Shown: piece after piece, positions 33,680-42,914 of the stretch
Layout of the letters: every line of letters starts with the position of its first letter
Position numbering within the stretch: position 1 is the first letter of the stretch
NCBI GenBank assembly: GCA_022425725.1
Contig: JAKMEY010000057.1
Span: forward strand, 1-49,898
Length of the DNA stretch: 49,898 nucleotides
Origin: Ilumatobacteraceae bacterium
GTDB taxonomy: Bacteria > Actinomycetota > Acidimicrobiia > Acidimicrobiales > Ilumatobacteraceae
Direction: 5' to 3'
Program-made: the position numbers and the translations under genes
Notes under the pieces: generated by a model
What the model saw: the letters and a program-made list of their open reading frames with translations, nothing else
Told to the model about the DNA's origin: nothing
Database searches by the model: none

Positions 33680-33914
33680 TGGCTGTGGACCACGTAGTGG
33701 ATGACATGTGGGCAAGCCGTGGAAATCTGTCGCACAAGGTGGACACATCCACCGAATCACATCTGTGTGATCATCGCGCGGTGGATACCGCTCGGAAATC
33801 TTGTGACGACAAATATGTGCCGTGTGCTGGGGTGATTCACTCTTTTCCCCAATCCACAGCACCTACTATCACTAACACTCTGTATTTACCCTCTATGGGG
33901 AAAAGGACCACGCT
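33680..33914. other. oriC: oriC, right part: dnaA-dnaN intergenic region
   Basis: These 235 bp hold several near-consensus DnaA boxes: TGTGGACCA at 33684, TGTGGGCAA at 33707 and CAATCCACA at 33850, with further GTGGA/TCCAC motifs at about 33740 and 33781. An inverted repeat ATCACA-TCTG-TGTGAT lies at 33756-33771. The stretch 33855-33900 is the most AT-rich and a candidate unwinding site. In actinobacteria oriC is usually this gap. No perfect TTATCCACA is present in it. Confidence 0.65.
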
Positions 33915-35012
33915 GTGAAATTTCGATGTGAACGTGAAATCTTGGCCACCGCATTAGCTACTGCTGGTCGAGGAGCAACAAACTCAACCGGTACCTCACC
34001 GGTGCTGTCAGGTGTTCGACTTGATGTCGCTGATGACACCCTGACCATCACCGGCACTGATCTTGAACTGACCATCAAGGCATCGGTCCCTGTTGGTATG
34101 GAAGAGCCAGGCTCAACTGTCATTCCTGCTCGTCTTACTGCTGACATCGTGAAGTCGCTTCCGGCTGGCAGTGTCGATGTTGAACTCACCGGCGACAACG
34201 TGTCAATCTCGGCGCAGCGGAGCCAGTTTGCAGTTCGCCCAATGGCGGTGGCTGATTTTCCTTCAATTGGTGCGCCGTCGAGCGAGCCATTTGTGTTGTC
34301 GGGTTCCACGATGTCAGCTGCGCTCGGTCAAGTGGTTCGTGCCGCAAGCACCGATGAAGCTCGTCAACAACTCACTGGTGTGCTCATCGTGTCGGAAGAC
34401 GACGCTGTGCGCATGGTGGCGACCGATTCATATCGACTTGCTGTGCGTGATCTTGACGAAGGGGCGTTGCTTGGAGCCGGTCAGCAGGTGCTCGTTCCGG
34501 CGCGTGCACTCAATGAAGTGCAACGTCTCGTGAGTGGTGCAGAAGACCTCAAGGTGTATCTCGGAGACAACGACGTCGTGTTCGAAATTGGTGATGTGCA
34601 CCTCACCACTCGCCTTATTGCTGCTGACTATCCGAACTATCGAAATCTCTTGCCAAGTTCGTATCCAAACGTTGCGACGATCGGTCGTGACGCGTTGCTC
34701 GACGCGTTGCGCCGTGTTCGCCTTCTCGCTCAGGGGGGTGCCACTCCGGTTCGATTGCAACTTGAATCCGATCACGTCATCCTTTCTGCGATCACCACAG
34801 ATGTGGGCGAAGCGTCAGAGCAAATCGATGCCAGCTTTGAAGGCGAACCGATGACGGTTGCGTTTAACCCCGACTATCTCGCTGCAGGTGTTGATGCAGT
34901 TGATGGCGACGAAGTTCGACTCGCAGTCGTCGACCCAATGAAGCCAGCCGTACTCCGCGGAGTTGGCCACGACGAGTACCTGTACCTGTTGATGCCAGTT
35001 CGGGTGCCGTGA
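33915..35012 (+). CDS. dnaN: DNA polymerase III beta subunit (sliding clamp)
   Basis: The dimeric clamp tethers polymerase III to DNA. The 365-residue protein shows the three repeated clamp domains, with LDVADDTLTITGTDLELTI in the first, LTGVLIVSEDDAVRMVATDSYRLAVR in part of the second, and the C-terminal YLYLLMPVRVP that closes the fold. The start is GTG with AAGGA nine bases upstream. It follows the origin gap and leads the dnaN-recF-DUF721 group; recF starts 9 bp after it. Confidence 0.97.
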   Translation: MKFRCEREILATALATAGRGATNSTGTSPVLSGVRLDVADDTLTITGTDLELTIKASVPVGMEEPGSTVIPARLTADIVKSLPAGSVDVELTGDNVSISAQRSQFAVRPMAVADFPSIGAPSSEPFVLSGSTMSAALGQVVRAASTDEARQQLTGVLIVSEDDAVRMVATDSYRLAVRDLDEGALLGAGQQVLVPARALNEVQRLVSGAEDLKVYLGDNDVVFEIGDVHLTTRLIAADYPNYRNLLPSSYPNVATIGRDALLDALRRVRLLAQGGATPVRLQLESDHVILSAITTDVGEASEQIDASFEGEPMTVAFNPDYLAAGVDAVDGDEVRLAVVDPMKPAVLRGVGHDEYLYLLMPVRVP

Positions 35013-35021
35013 TGTCACGTC

Positions 35022-36107
35022 ATGCTCGTTGAGCATCTTGAACTTGTTGATTTCCGAAATTATCGGCAAGCAACGTTCGACCTTACGGCCGGCACCACTT
35101 GTGTCGTTGGTCAAAATGGCCAAGGAAAAACCAACCTTGCCGAAGCACTTGCGTACCTGTCGGGCCTGACATCATTTCGCCAAGCTCCCTCTGATGCGCT
35201 CATTCGGGTTGGCGCCGACGAGGCCATTATCCGAGCACAGATTGTTGAGTCCGACGGCCGTCAATCGTTAGTAGAGGTGGAAATCTCACGGGTCGGTCGC
35301 AGTCGAGTTCAAGTGAACCGACAGCGGTTACAACGCACAAGAGATCTACTTGGCACCGTGCGTACGTCTGTCTTCTCACCAGACGATCTCACGCTAGTGA
35401 AGGGCGGCCCCAGCGAGCGCCGGCGATTTCTTGATGACACCCTTGTTGCGTTGGCGACGAAGAACGATGCGCTTCGCCTTGAAGTTGATCGAGTGTTGAA
35501 ACAACGCAACACCCTGTTACGTCAATGTGGCGGTCGACTCGATGATGATGCGTCAACGACGCTTGATGTGTGGGATTCTCGCCTTGTCGAAGTCGGCGAT
35601 CGACTTGGCCGTGGACGCGCTGCGCTCGTCGAACGTCTTCAACCGTTAGTAGCCGAGGCGTATCAGCAACTCGCTGGTGAGAGCAACACCGTGTCGTTGT
35701 TCTATGACCCTCAATGGCGTCATGAGGGGTTGGCCGCTGCTCTCGCTGCCGCTCGTCGTGATGATGTTCGAAGGGGCGTGTCGACGGTTGGCCCGCATCG
35801 TGACGATGTCGACCTTTCGGTGAACGAGTTGCCGGCGCGGACCCATGCATCTCAAGGTGAACAACGCACTCTCGCATTGAGCCTTCGCCTCGGCGCACAT
35901 CGGCTTGTGACCGATCATGTGGGGTCGAGTCCAATTCTCATCCTCGACGATGTCTTGTCGGAACTCGATAACGATCGGGCAACGGCGCTGTTGGGTGAAC
36001 TGCCGGCAGGCCAAGTGGTCATTACAACTGCGGCACCGTTGCCACCTGCTGCCCAGCCCGAACGCGTCGTAAAAATCCACAGCGGTACGGTGATGTGTGA
36101 TGAGTGA
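35022..36107 (+). CDS. recF: recombination and repair protein RecF
   Basis: RecF is an SMC-like ATPase that helps load RecA at gaps. The 361-residue protein has Walker A GQNGQGKT (residues 30-37), the signature TLALSLRLGAH region preceded by ASQGEQ, and Walker B PILILDDVLSELD. These are all in their proper order. It starts nine bases after dnaN with no clear ribosome-binding site, so reinitiation is likely. The last 11 bp overlap the DUF721 gene. Confidence 0.96.
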   Translation: MLVEHLELVDFRNYRQATFDLTAGTTCVVGQNGQGKTNLAEALAYLSGLTSFRQAPSDALIRVGADEAIIRAQIVESDGRQSLVEVEISRVGRSRVQVNRQRLQRTRDLLGTVRTSVFSPDDLTLVKGGPSERRRFLDDTLVALATKNDALRLEVDRVLKQRNTLLRQCGGRLDDDASTTLDVWDSRLVEVGDRLGRGRAALVERLQPLVAEAYQQLAGESNTVSLFYDPQWRHEGLAAALAAARRDDVRRGVSTVGPHRDDVDLSVNELPARTHASQGEQRTLALSLRLGAHRLVTDHVGSSPILILDDVLSELDNDRATALLGELPAGQVVITTAAPLPPAAQPERVVKIHSGTVMCDE

Positions 36108-36405
36108 CGATGACGAGATCATGTCGTTGTCAGACTCTCTTGACTCGGTGGTTCGTTCACTTCGCGGACCAAGTAGGGCAGAGGTTGGTGGCATTTTCGG
36201 CCGTTGGGAAGAAGCTGTCGGTGACTACGTGGCCCGACATGCCCGTCCATCACGCTTTGAAGACGGGCTTCTTGTCATCGATGTTGATGAACCAGCGTGG
36301 GTCACCGAGATTGAGTTCCGAACCGAAGAGATATCCCAACGGTTACGAGACGTCGCTCAGGTCACGATCAACAAGATTGAGGTCAGGGTGGCGCGTCGGC
36401 GCTAA
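36097..36405 (+). CDS. DUF721 (DciA-like) protein
   Basis: This 102-residue protein corresponds to Rv0004, which sits between recF and gyrB in actinobacteria. The DUF721 core is clear: WEEAVGDYVARHARPSRFEDG and VDEPAWVTEIEF. Members related to DciA load the replicative helicase in bacteria without DnaC. It may therefore act with the DnaB encoded at 9.5-10.9 kb; that link is an inference from the family. The start is GTG at 36097 or ATG at 36100. The gene overlaps the recF end. Confidence 0.88.
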   Translation: MMSDDDEIMSLSDSLDSVVRSLRGPSRAEVGGIFGRWEEAVGDYVARHARPSRFEDGLLVIDVDEPAWVTEIEFRTEEISQRLRDVAQVTINKIEVRVARRR

Positions 36406-36425
36406 CGATTCCGGCATGATGTGGC

Positions 36426-36890
36426 ATGGCTTCTCAACTCCTTGAGCAACTCCGAACCGACCTGAACACTGCGATGAAAGATCGCGATCAACTGAAGACG
36501 TCGACGATCAGGATGGTGTTGTCGGCAGTTCAGGTGGCGTCGGTCGCAGGAGACGAGGCCACAGAACTCACCGATGCAGAAATCACTGCAGTGTTGAGGT
36601 CGGAGGCAAAACGCCGAAGTGAGGCGGCCGAACTTTACGAGAATGCCGGACGAACCGAACAAGCTGCATCTGAACGAACCGAACTTGCAGTGATTGAGGC
36701 GTACCTTCCAGCGGCGATGGATGACGCAACGTTGCAGGGCATTGTTGACGAAGAAATCGCCACTGCCCGTGAGGCGGGAGCAGAAGGCCCGAAAGCGATG
36801 GGACAGGTCATCAAAGCGGTGAAAGATCGTGTCGGCGATGGTGCCGACGGCGGCCGAATTGCCGGCGTTGTGAAGGCCTCATTGGTCTAA
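36426..36890 (+). CDS. GatB/YqeY domain protein
   Basis: This 154-residue protein of the YqeY family resembles the tail domain of the amidotransferase subunit GatB that binds tRNA. MASQLLEQLRTDLNTAMKDRD, the TDAEITAVLRSEAKRR stretch and the end GADGGRIAGVVKASL are typical. The function of the free-standing protein is unclear; it could bind tRNA. It is inserted between the DUF721 gene and gyrB, which are direct neighbours in Mycobacterium. A palindrome follows it at 36964-36982. Confidence 0.9.
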   Translation: MASQLLEQLRTDLNTAMKDRDQLKTSTIRMVLSAVQVASVAGDEATELTDAEITAVLRSEAKRRSEAAELYENAGRTEQAASERTELAVIEAYLPAAMDDATLQGIVDEEIATAREAGAEGPKAMGQVIKAVKDRVGDGADGGRIAGVVKASLV

Positions 36891-36963
36891 ATTCCTCCTG
36901 GTTGGCGGTATCCGTTGCCGCCGACTCGTACTCGTGTCGCAACCGGGCGTGACAGTTGTCGTT

Positions 36964-36982
36964 ACCGGTCGGATTGACCGGT
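36964..36982. terminator. inverted repeat between yqeY and gyrB
   Basis: ACCGGTC-GGATT-GACCGGT is a perfect 7-bp inverted repeat. It could end the yqeY transcript, or act as an operator, since an extended -10 like TGGTAGAAT (37000-37007) lies just beyond and would start the gyrB transcript. There is no T-run directly after it. Confidence 0.4.
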
Positions 36983-37100
36983 TCAGCGAACACCCGTTTG
37001 GTAGAATTTTCTAGTGCTCATGGGCATTTCAGCCTGTTTGCACGTGTGGGAAAAGCACGGTGCTTGACCCATATTGCGACGACAACAGATGAGGTACTGA

Positions 37101-39056
37101 GTGTCCAAAGACACCGAAAAATCCAAGAGTGAATACGGCGCGAAAGACATTCAAGTTCTTGAGGGGCTTGACCCCGTCCGTAAACGTCCCGGCATGTATA
37201 TCGGTTCTACTGGTCTGGCCGGTCTGCACCACCTCATTTGGGAAGTTGTTGACAACTCAGTTGACGAGGCGATGGCTGGCCACTGCACAACAATTGGTGT
37301 GACGCTGCTTGCCGACGGTGGTTGCGAAGTAAGTGACAATGGGCGCGGCGTGCCCGTTGATCCGTACCCGTCAGGACCACATAAAGGAAAGAGCGCTGCT
37401 GAGGTGGTGCTCACTGTGTTGCACGCTGGTGGAAAGTTCGGCGGCGAGGGCTACAAAGTTTCAGGCGGACTACACGGTGTTGGTGTCAGCGTCGTAAACG
37501 CATTGTCAGAGCGTCTAATGATCGAGATTGATCGCGACGGAAAACGATATTCGCAGGAGTACCACAAGGGTGGTACGCCCAAGAACAAGTTGTCCTCAAA
37601 GGGAGAGACGCCCAAGCGGGGCCGATCTACTGGAACAACCGTTACGTTCTGGCCTGACCCCGTGATTTTCCACGCTGAGGGCACTGAATTTGTTGTTCGC
37701 ACGGTGCTTGATCGCCTGCAAATCATGGCGTTCTTGAACCGTGGGCTCGAAATCTCTTTTACTGACCAACGGCCTGATCGTGAACAGGAGGTCACCTTCC
37801 AATACAAGGGAGGAATTATCGACTTCGTAAAGCATCTCAATCAGTCGAAAGACCCATTGTTTGCAAAGGTCTGCCATTTCGAAGACGACGATGGTGAAGG
37901 GCAAAACCTTGACATTGCCATGCAGTGGAACACTGGTTACCACGAAGGCATTCACGGATACGCAAACGGCATTTCCACTATCGAAGGCGGGATGCACGTC
38001 GAAGGCTTCAGAACAGCGTTGACCTCGGTGATGAACAAGTACGCCCGAGGCAAGAACTTGCTGAAAGAAAAAGACGACAACCTCACCGGTGAAGACATTC
38101 GTGAGGGCCTCACCGCAATCATTTCGGTGAAATTGCGCGAACCGCAGTTTGAGGGTCAGACAAAAGCAAAACTCGGCAATGTCCCCATGCGGTCATTCGT
38201 GCAGAAAGCAACCAATGAATGTCTCTCAGAGTGGTTTGACGAAAACCCGACCGAGGCGAACAAGATCGTCAAGAAAGCAATTGCTGCCCAACAGGCACGT
38301 GTAGCGGCGAAAAAAGCTCGTGAAACAGTGAGGCGTAAAACTGCTCTGTCTGGGGCAGGCATGCCTGACAAACTCCGTGACTGTTCATCGCGTAGCCCCG
38401 ATGAATCAGAAATCTTTATCGTTGAGGGCGACTCGGCTGGCGGTACAGCAATTAACGCTCGAGACCCTCGAACCCAGGCGATCCTGCCGATCAGAGGAAA
38501 AATCCTCAATGTCGAACGCTCCCGAATCGACAAAATGTTGAAAAACAACGAGATTCAAGCGTTGATCACCGCAATCGGCGCTGGCGTCGGCGAAGATTTC
38601 AACGTCGAGAAAGCTCGCTATCACAAAGTGATTGCGCTGTGCGACGCTGACGTCGACGGCAGCCACATTCGCACCTTGTTGCTCACGTTCTTCTTCCGGC
38701 AGATGCGTGACCTCGTTGAAGCTGGATACATCTACATTGCGCAGCCTCCGCTCTACTCCACAGAGGTGGGCAAAGAAAAGGTCTATCTCAAAGACGACCT
38801 TGCGAAAGATCGGTTCCTCGCGGAGAAACCAAATCACCGTAAAGAGTTCCAACGATTGAAAGGTCTCGGTGAAATGGACTGGCAGGAACTCAGAGAGACA
38901 ACCATTAACCCGGAGACCCGCACGCTGTTGCAGGTCACCGTTGAAGAGGCTGCTGAGGCCGACATGGTGATGAGCGTGCTCATGGGCGACGACGTTGAGA
39001 GTCGCCGCAACTTCATCACCACAAACGCCCGCGACGTGAGGAACCTTGATTTCTGA
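37101..39056 (+). CDS. gyrB: DNA gyrase subunit B
   Basis: GyrB is the ATPase half of gyrase. In 651 residues it has the GHKL ATP site (EVVDNSVDEAMAGHC, then GRGVPVD and LHGVGVSVVNAL), the transducer with QTKAKLGN, and the TOPRIM domain with EGDSAGG (residues 442-448) and DADVDGSHIRTL. There is no intein, unlike some actinobacterial gyrB genes. The start is GTG, with GAGG about nine bases upstream. Its TGA shares one base with the gyrA ATG (TGATG), so both subunits are made in balance. Confidence 0.98.
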   Translation: MSKDTEKSKSEYGAKDIQVLEGLDPVRKRPGMYIGSTGLAGLHHLIWEVVDNSVDEAMAGHCTTIGVTLLADGGCEVSDNGRGVPVDPYPSGPHKGKSAAEVVLTVLHAGGKFGGEGYKVSGGLHGVGVSVVNALSERLMIEIDRDGKRYSQEYHKGGTPKNKLSSKGETPKRGRSTGTTVTFWPDPVIFHAEGTEFVVRTVLDRLQIMAFLNRGLEISFTDQRPDREQEVTFQYKGGIIDFVKHLNQSKDPLFAKVCHFEDDDGEGQNLDIAMQWNTGYHEGIHGYANGISTIEGGMHVEGFRTALTSVMNKYARGKNLLKEKDDNLTGEDIREGLTAIISVKLREPQFEGQTKAKLGNVPMRSFVQKATNECLSEWFDENPTEANKIVKKAIAAQQARVAAKKARETVRRKTALSGAGMPDKLRDCSSRSPDESEIFIVEGDSAGGTAINARDPRTQAILPIRGKILNVERSRIDKMLKNNEIQALITAIGAGVGEDFNVEKARYHKVIALCDADVDGSHIRTLLLTFFFRQMRDLVEAGYIYIAQPPLYSTEVGKEKVYLKDDLAKDRFLAEKPNHRKEFQRLKGLGEMDWQELRETTINPETRTLLQVTVEEAAEADMVMSVLMGDDVESRRNFITTNARDVRNLDF

Positions 39057-41512
39057 TGAGTGACGATCAAACCCCAATTGAACCCGAAGAACAACACGTT
39101 CCAGTTCAACCGATAGCGCTCCAAGATGAGATGGAGAACTCCTTCTTGGAGTATGCGATGTCGGTCATCATGTCTCGTGCATTGCCCGACGTACGTGATG
39201 GGCTTAAGCCAGTTCACCGCCGCATCATCTGGGACATGGAGCAACAGGGTTTCCGCCCTGACCGCCCATTTGTGAAGTGCGCGCGTGTCTCGGGTGACAC
39301 GATGGCTCGCTACCACCCACATGGTGACAGCGCGATTTACGACGCACTCGTTCGTCTCGCTCAGCCGTTCTCGGTGCGACACCCACTTATCGACTTCCAC
39401 GGTAACTACGGTTCGCCCGATTTTGGTCCGGCAGCTAGCCGTTACACGGAGTGTCGTTTACACCCACTTGCAATGCAGTTACTCGCGGATATCGACGAAG
39501 ACACCGTCGACATGGTGCCGAACTACGACGGCAGCACCGAACAACCATCGGTCTTGCCGGCACGATTCCCGAACCTCTTGGTGAACGGATCTCAAGGCAT
39601 CGCTGTCGGAATGGCTACGAACATTCCACCGCACAACCTCGGCGAAGTCATCGACGCAACCGTGCATCTCATTGACAACCCTGAAGCGACCTCTGACGAT
39701 CTCATGGAGTTCGTGAAAGGGCCAGACTTCCCGACCGGTGGCTCAATTCTCGGTCGTGCCGGCATTATCGATGCCTATCGCACTGGGCGCGGCTCAGTGA
39801 AGATGCGCGCGACTGCGACCATCGACGAGGGCAAGTCGGGGCGAATGGAAATCATTGTCACCGAACTGCCGTATCAAACGAGTTGTTCTGCGATTGCGGC
39901 TCGCATCACCGAATTGGTCGACAACGGAGATATCGAAGGAATTGCCGACATCAACGATGGGTCATCCGGTGGCGAGACCTCCTTGGTGATCACGTTGAAG
40001 CGTGACGCAAATGCAAACGTGGTGCTCAACAACCTCTTTAAGCTCACGCAGCTTCAAACCAGTTTTTCGATCAACATGGTTGCTCTCGTTGACGATGTGC
40101 CCCGCACGTTGAACTTGCGGGATGCGATCGATGGCTATGTTCGTCACCAGATTGAGGTCATCACCCGTCGTTCGAATTACCGTTTAGAAAAAGCGAAGCG
40201 GCGTGAACACATCCTCGATGGCCGCATTAAGGCGCTGAACGTCATCGACGAGATCATTGCGCTTATCCGCGGTAGCGAAGACGCGCAAGCCGCAAAAGCA
40301 GCGTTGATGGAGAAGCCCTATGAGTTCTCAGAGGCTCAGGCGGTTGACATCCTCGACATGCAACTTCGTCAGCTCACGCGTCTGAGCCGTATCGATATCG
40401 AGTCAGAACTCGAGAGCATCCGCGAGAAGATCAAAGAGCTCGAATCGATCTTGGCCGACGATAAGAAACTTCGCGGCGTGATTAAAGACGAACTCGGCTC
40501 TGTCCGCGATGACTTTGCGACTGACCGAGTCTGTGCGATCACCTATGACGAAGGCGAAATGAGTATCGAAGATCTCGTTGAAGATAAAGAACTCGTCGTT
40601 GTTATGACAGAGGCACAGTACGTGAAAGCGGTCTCTGCTTCGTCGTTTAAGACGCAGGGCCGTGGCGGCCGCGGTGTGTCGGGAGGCAAACTCAAACAAG
40701 ATGACATCATCCGTCATGTCATCTTCACCACAGCCCACGCACATTTGCTGTTTTTCTCAAATCGTGGACGGGTGTATCGATTGCGTGCCCTCGACATTCC
40801 TGAACGTGAGCGCACCGCAAAGGGCATGCCGATTGTCAATTTGCTTCCCCTCCAAGCAGACGAATTCATTCAGGCGATCATCGACACTCGTGACTTTGCG
40901 GGAGAACGGTTCTTGTTCTTTGCAACACGAAAAGGAACCGTCAAGAAGACGGCGTTCGATGCCTACAGCTCGAGTCGACGCGACGGCCTTATTGCCATCA
41001 ATTTGAACGACGATGATGAATTGGTGAAGGTGATTGAGACCAGCGGTACCGACGACATTTTTATGGTGGCGAAGTCAGGAATGACGATTCGCTTTAACGA
41101 AGGCGATGTTCGAGCGATGGGTCGCTCAGCGGCTGGTGTTCGCGGTATGAAGTTGAAGACCGGCGATGACGCAGTCGTTTCTTGTGATGTCGCCCGCGAT
41201 GACACTGCGATTCTCCTCATGACCGAAGCAGGGTTTGGCAAGCGGACGCAACTCGACAAATTCAATACCCAGGGCCGTGGCGGTCAGGGCGTGCGTGGCA
41301 TCAAACTCACCGGCAAGAAAGGCGTCGTTGCTGCGGCGTTCATGGTGGGAATCGAAGATGAGATCGTGGCAGTTTCGTCGGGTGGTGTGACCATTCGCAT
41401 GGAAGTCCGCGAAATCTCTTCCCAAGGACGTGATGCCACCGGGGTTCGCGTCATGAACCTCGACGACGGTCAGACCGTTGCCTCCGTTGCCCCGATCATC
41501 GCCGGCGAATAG
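39056..41512 (+). CDS. gyrA: DNA gyrase subunit A
   Basis: GyrA cuts and rejoins DNA and wraps it. The 818-residue protein has the catalytic tyrosine in ASRYTECRL (residue 130), and the quinolone-contact region [10 protein letters not shown] with serine 92 and aspartate 96, the sensitive form. A coiled-coil tower follows, and the C-terminal beta-pinwheel holds the GyrA box QGRGGRG (534-540). A second similar sequence, QGRGGQG, occurs late in the pinwheel. No intein is present. The loop before the tyrosine ([10 protein letters not shown]) is one residue shorter than in Mycobacterium. It overlaps gyrB by one base. Confidence 0.98.
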   Translation: MSDDQTPIEPEEQHVPVQPIALQDEMENSFLEYAMSVIMSRALPDVRDGLKPVHRRIIWDMEQQGFRPDRPFVKCARVSGDTMARYHPHGDSAIYDALVRLAQPFSVRHPLIDFHGNYGSPDFGPAASRYTECRLHPLAMQLLADIDEDTVDMVPNYDGSTEQPSVLPARFPNLLVNGSQGIAVGMATNIPPHNLGEVIDATVHLIDNPEATSDDLMEFVKGPDFPTGGSILGRAGIIDAYRTGRGSVKMRATATIDEGKSGRMEIIVTELPYQTSCSAIAARITELVDNGDIEGIADINDGSSGGETSLVITLKRDANANVVLNNLFKLTQLQTSFSINMVALVDDVPRTLNLRDAIDGYVRHQIEVITRRSNYRLEKAKRREHILDGRIKALNVIDEIIALIRGSEDAQAAKAALMEKPYEFSEAQAVDILDMQLRQLTRLSRIDIESELESIREKIKELESILADDKKLRGVIKDELGSVRDDFATDRVCAITYDEGEMSIEDLVEDKELVVVMTEAQYVKAVSASSFKTQGRGGRGVSGGKLKQDDIIRHVIFTTAHAHLLFFSNRGRVYRLRALDIPERERTAKGMPIVNLLPLQADEFIQAIIDTRDFAGERFLFFATRKGTVKKTAFDAYSSSRRDGLIAINLNDDDELVKVIETSGTDDIFMVAKSGMTIRFNEGDVRAMGRSAAGVRGMKLKTGDDAVVSCDVARDDTAILLMTEAGFGKRTQLDKFNTQGRGGQGVRGIKLTGKKGVVAAAFMVGIEDEIVAVSSGGVTIRMEVREISSQGRDATGVRVMNLDDGQTVASVAPIIAGE

Positions 41513-41849
41513 TCACATCTCTACCTGCTCACATCACGCAGATGGCGGTGGAGGGTTGGTGTTGAGTGCCGCGCTCATTGGGGTCATCGCTGTCGCATTG
41601 AGTGTGGTTGTTGGTGGACCTATGACCGTATTGGTTGAGCGCCAACAGGCGAGGGCGGCTGCTGATGCAAGCGCACTCGCCGTGTTGTGGTGGGGTGCGG
41701 CTGTTGCCGACGACGTTGCGCGACGGAATGGAGCGGTCGTCGTCGATCTTCGCGAACAATTCGCTGACGGAGGACGTCGTTCGATGGTGACGGTTCAAGT
41801 TGGCAGCGCACGTGCTCAGGCGGCAGCGAGTGATGCACTTGACGGCTGA
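41478..41849 (+). CDS. TadE-like small membrane protein
   Basis: This protein of up to 123 residues has one membrane helix, GLVLSAALIGVIAVALSVVVGG, followed by RQQARAAADASALAVLWWGAA. That pattern is the hallmark of the small TadE-like (Rv3654c-type) proteins, normally encoded next to tad/flp pilus and secretion genes. After it comes a 50-residue extracytoplasmic part. The only ATG lies inside the end of gyrA, giving a 35-bp overlap. A TTG at 41556 or GTG at 41559, preceded by GGTGGAGGG, would give a protein that starts directly at the helix. No other pilus gene is in the window. Confidence 0.6.
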   Translation: MPPLPRSSPANSHISTCSHHADGGGGLVLSAALIGVIAVALSVVVGGPMTVLVERQQARAAADASALAVLWWGAAVADDVARRNGAVVVDLREQFADGGRRSMVTVQVGSARAQAAASDALDG

Positions 41850-41868
41850 ACCGAACGATTGAGTCACG

Positions 41869-42570
41869 TTGCGTACACTCGATGACGTGGTCGAGCACAC
41901 TCACGACGACGATGCTGAGGAACAGCCTGAGCGGGGTTCGCAGTCTGACGCTTCGCCGCGCACCACGCCTGTGCAGGTGCCAGAGAACTCCGATGAGGTG
42001 AGCGAACCAACAAGTGAGTTCGTCATGCCAGACATCGTGACTGCCCAACCATCGGGCGAGGTTCCACAAGTCGTTGAGGCTGAGAGTGCGACGGCAACAA
42101 CCCACTCCTCTCCAGCATTTCTTGGAGTTCGCCGCCAGGTGGTGTTGCGGCGGGTTGGTGGTCGACCACGAGTGCGACGAGTGTCACGGGTACTCCGCCA
42201 TATTGACCCATGGTCAACGTTCAAGGTGGCGGCGCTGTTTTCGCTGGTGTCATATGTGGTGCTATTGACCGCCGGTGTGATGTTGTGGAGGGTCGCCGAT
42301 TCGACAGGAACGATTGCGAACGTCGAACGTTGGTTCACCCAGTTTGGTTGGGAGACCTTTGAGCTACATGGTGATGAGATTTTCAGTGCCGCGTGGGTGA
42401 TCGGGCTCTTTCTTGTGGTTGCCACGACGGGGGCTGCGGTGCTGATGGCGACGATCTTCAACCTCATCAGCGACGTCGTTGGTGGCATACGGCTGTCTGT
42501 GCTGGAAGAAGAGGTCACTGAGCGCACGTTTGACCCGATTGAAGCATTTCGTCGTCGCCGGCCTGACTAG
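41869..42570 (+). CDS. DUF3566 transmembrane protein
   Basis: This 233-residue protein corresponds to Rv0007, the gene after gyrA in Mycobacterium. The first 90 residues are acidic and disordered. The DUF3566 domain starts at RVRRVSRVLRHIDPWSTFKVAALFSL and has two membrane helices, with an amphipathic WFTQFGWETFELHG stretch between. The function is unknown. The start is uncertain: TTG at 41869 or GTG at 41887. A TadE-like gene separates it from gyrA here. Confidence 0.85.
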   Translation: MRTLDDVVEHTHDDDAEEQPERGSQSDASPRTTPVQVPENSDEVSEPTSEFVMPDIVTAQPSGEVPQVVEAESATATTHSSPAFLGVRRQVVLRRVGGRPRVRRVSRVLRHIDPWSTFKVAALFSLVSYVVLLTAGVMLWRVADSTGTIANVERWFTQFGWETFELHGDEIFSAAWVIGLFLVVATTGAAVLMATIFNLISDVVGGIRLSVLEEEVTERTFDPIEAFRRRRPD

Positions 42571-42618
42571 TCGAGGTTGAGGTTCGGGTTGGCGCCCCGA
42601 TAGCGTTTCACCTCTGCC

Positions 42619-42692
42619 GGGGCTATAGCTCAGTCGGTTAGAGCGCATCCCTGATAAGGATGAGGTCACAAGTTCGATTCTTGTTAGCCCCA
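42619..42692 (+). tRNA. tRNA-Ile (GAU anticodon)
   Basis: A complete cloverleaf: the acceptor arm GGGGCTA pairs with TAGCCCC, the D-arm is GCTC/GAGC, the anticodon stem CATCC/GGATG closes the loop CTGATAA with anticodon GAT, and the T-arm is ACAAG-TTCGATT-CTTGT. The 3' CCA is not encoded. Isoleucine tRNA after gyrA and the DUF3566 gene agrees with the Mycobacterium order (ileT after Rv0007). The tRNA-Ala that often follows is absent. Confidence 0.97.
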
Positions 42693-42694
42693 CT

Positions 42695-42720
42695 ACGGCG
42701 GCCCGATGGGCCGCCGTTTG
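42695..42720 (+). terminator. terminator after tRNA-Ile
   Basis: ACGGCGGCCC and GGGCCGCCGT form a perfect 10-bp GC-rich stem with a 3-base loop, followed by TTG. It begins three bases after the tRNA. Confidence 0.9.
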
Positions 42721-42914
42721 TCGTTCTCGACGGGTATGAGTGCGGACGGTCTAAGATTTTGGTGTGTTGCGACGTCTGGCATGTGCGTTTTTCGTTGTTG
42801 GTGATTGTTGCGTGCTCTTCAAGCCCTGAGGTGTTGCCAGAGTTGCACTTCGACGCATGTTGCGGCGAGTAGTTTGATGATTGGTGAGGTTGGCTCACCA
42901 GATTGGGGAATATC
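42721..42914. other. intergenic region with no recognisable gene
   Basis: No gene, RNA or repeat is recognised in these 194 bp between the tRNA terminator and the next membrane protein gene. The only clear element is GGGGA six bases before the next ATG, its ribosome-binding site. Confidence 0.5.

Noticed and set aside
39300-39460. Quinolone-resistance change in gyrA
   Set aside because: Serine 92 and aspartate 96, the positions that usually change, have the sensitive residues.
37101-41512. Possible inteins in gyrB, gyrA or dnaB
   Set aside because: All three proteins have normal length and uninterrupted motifs.
42721-42914. tRNA-Ala expected after tRNA-Ile
   Set aside because: No acceptor or anticodon arm can be folded; a strong terminator follows tRNA-Ile directly.
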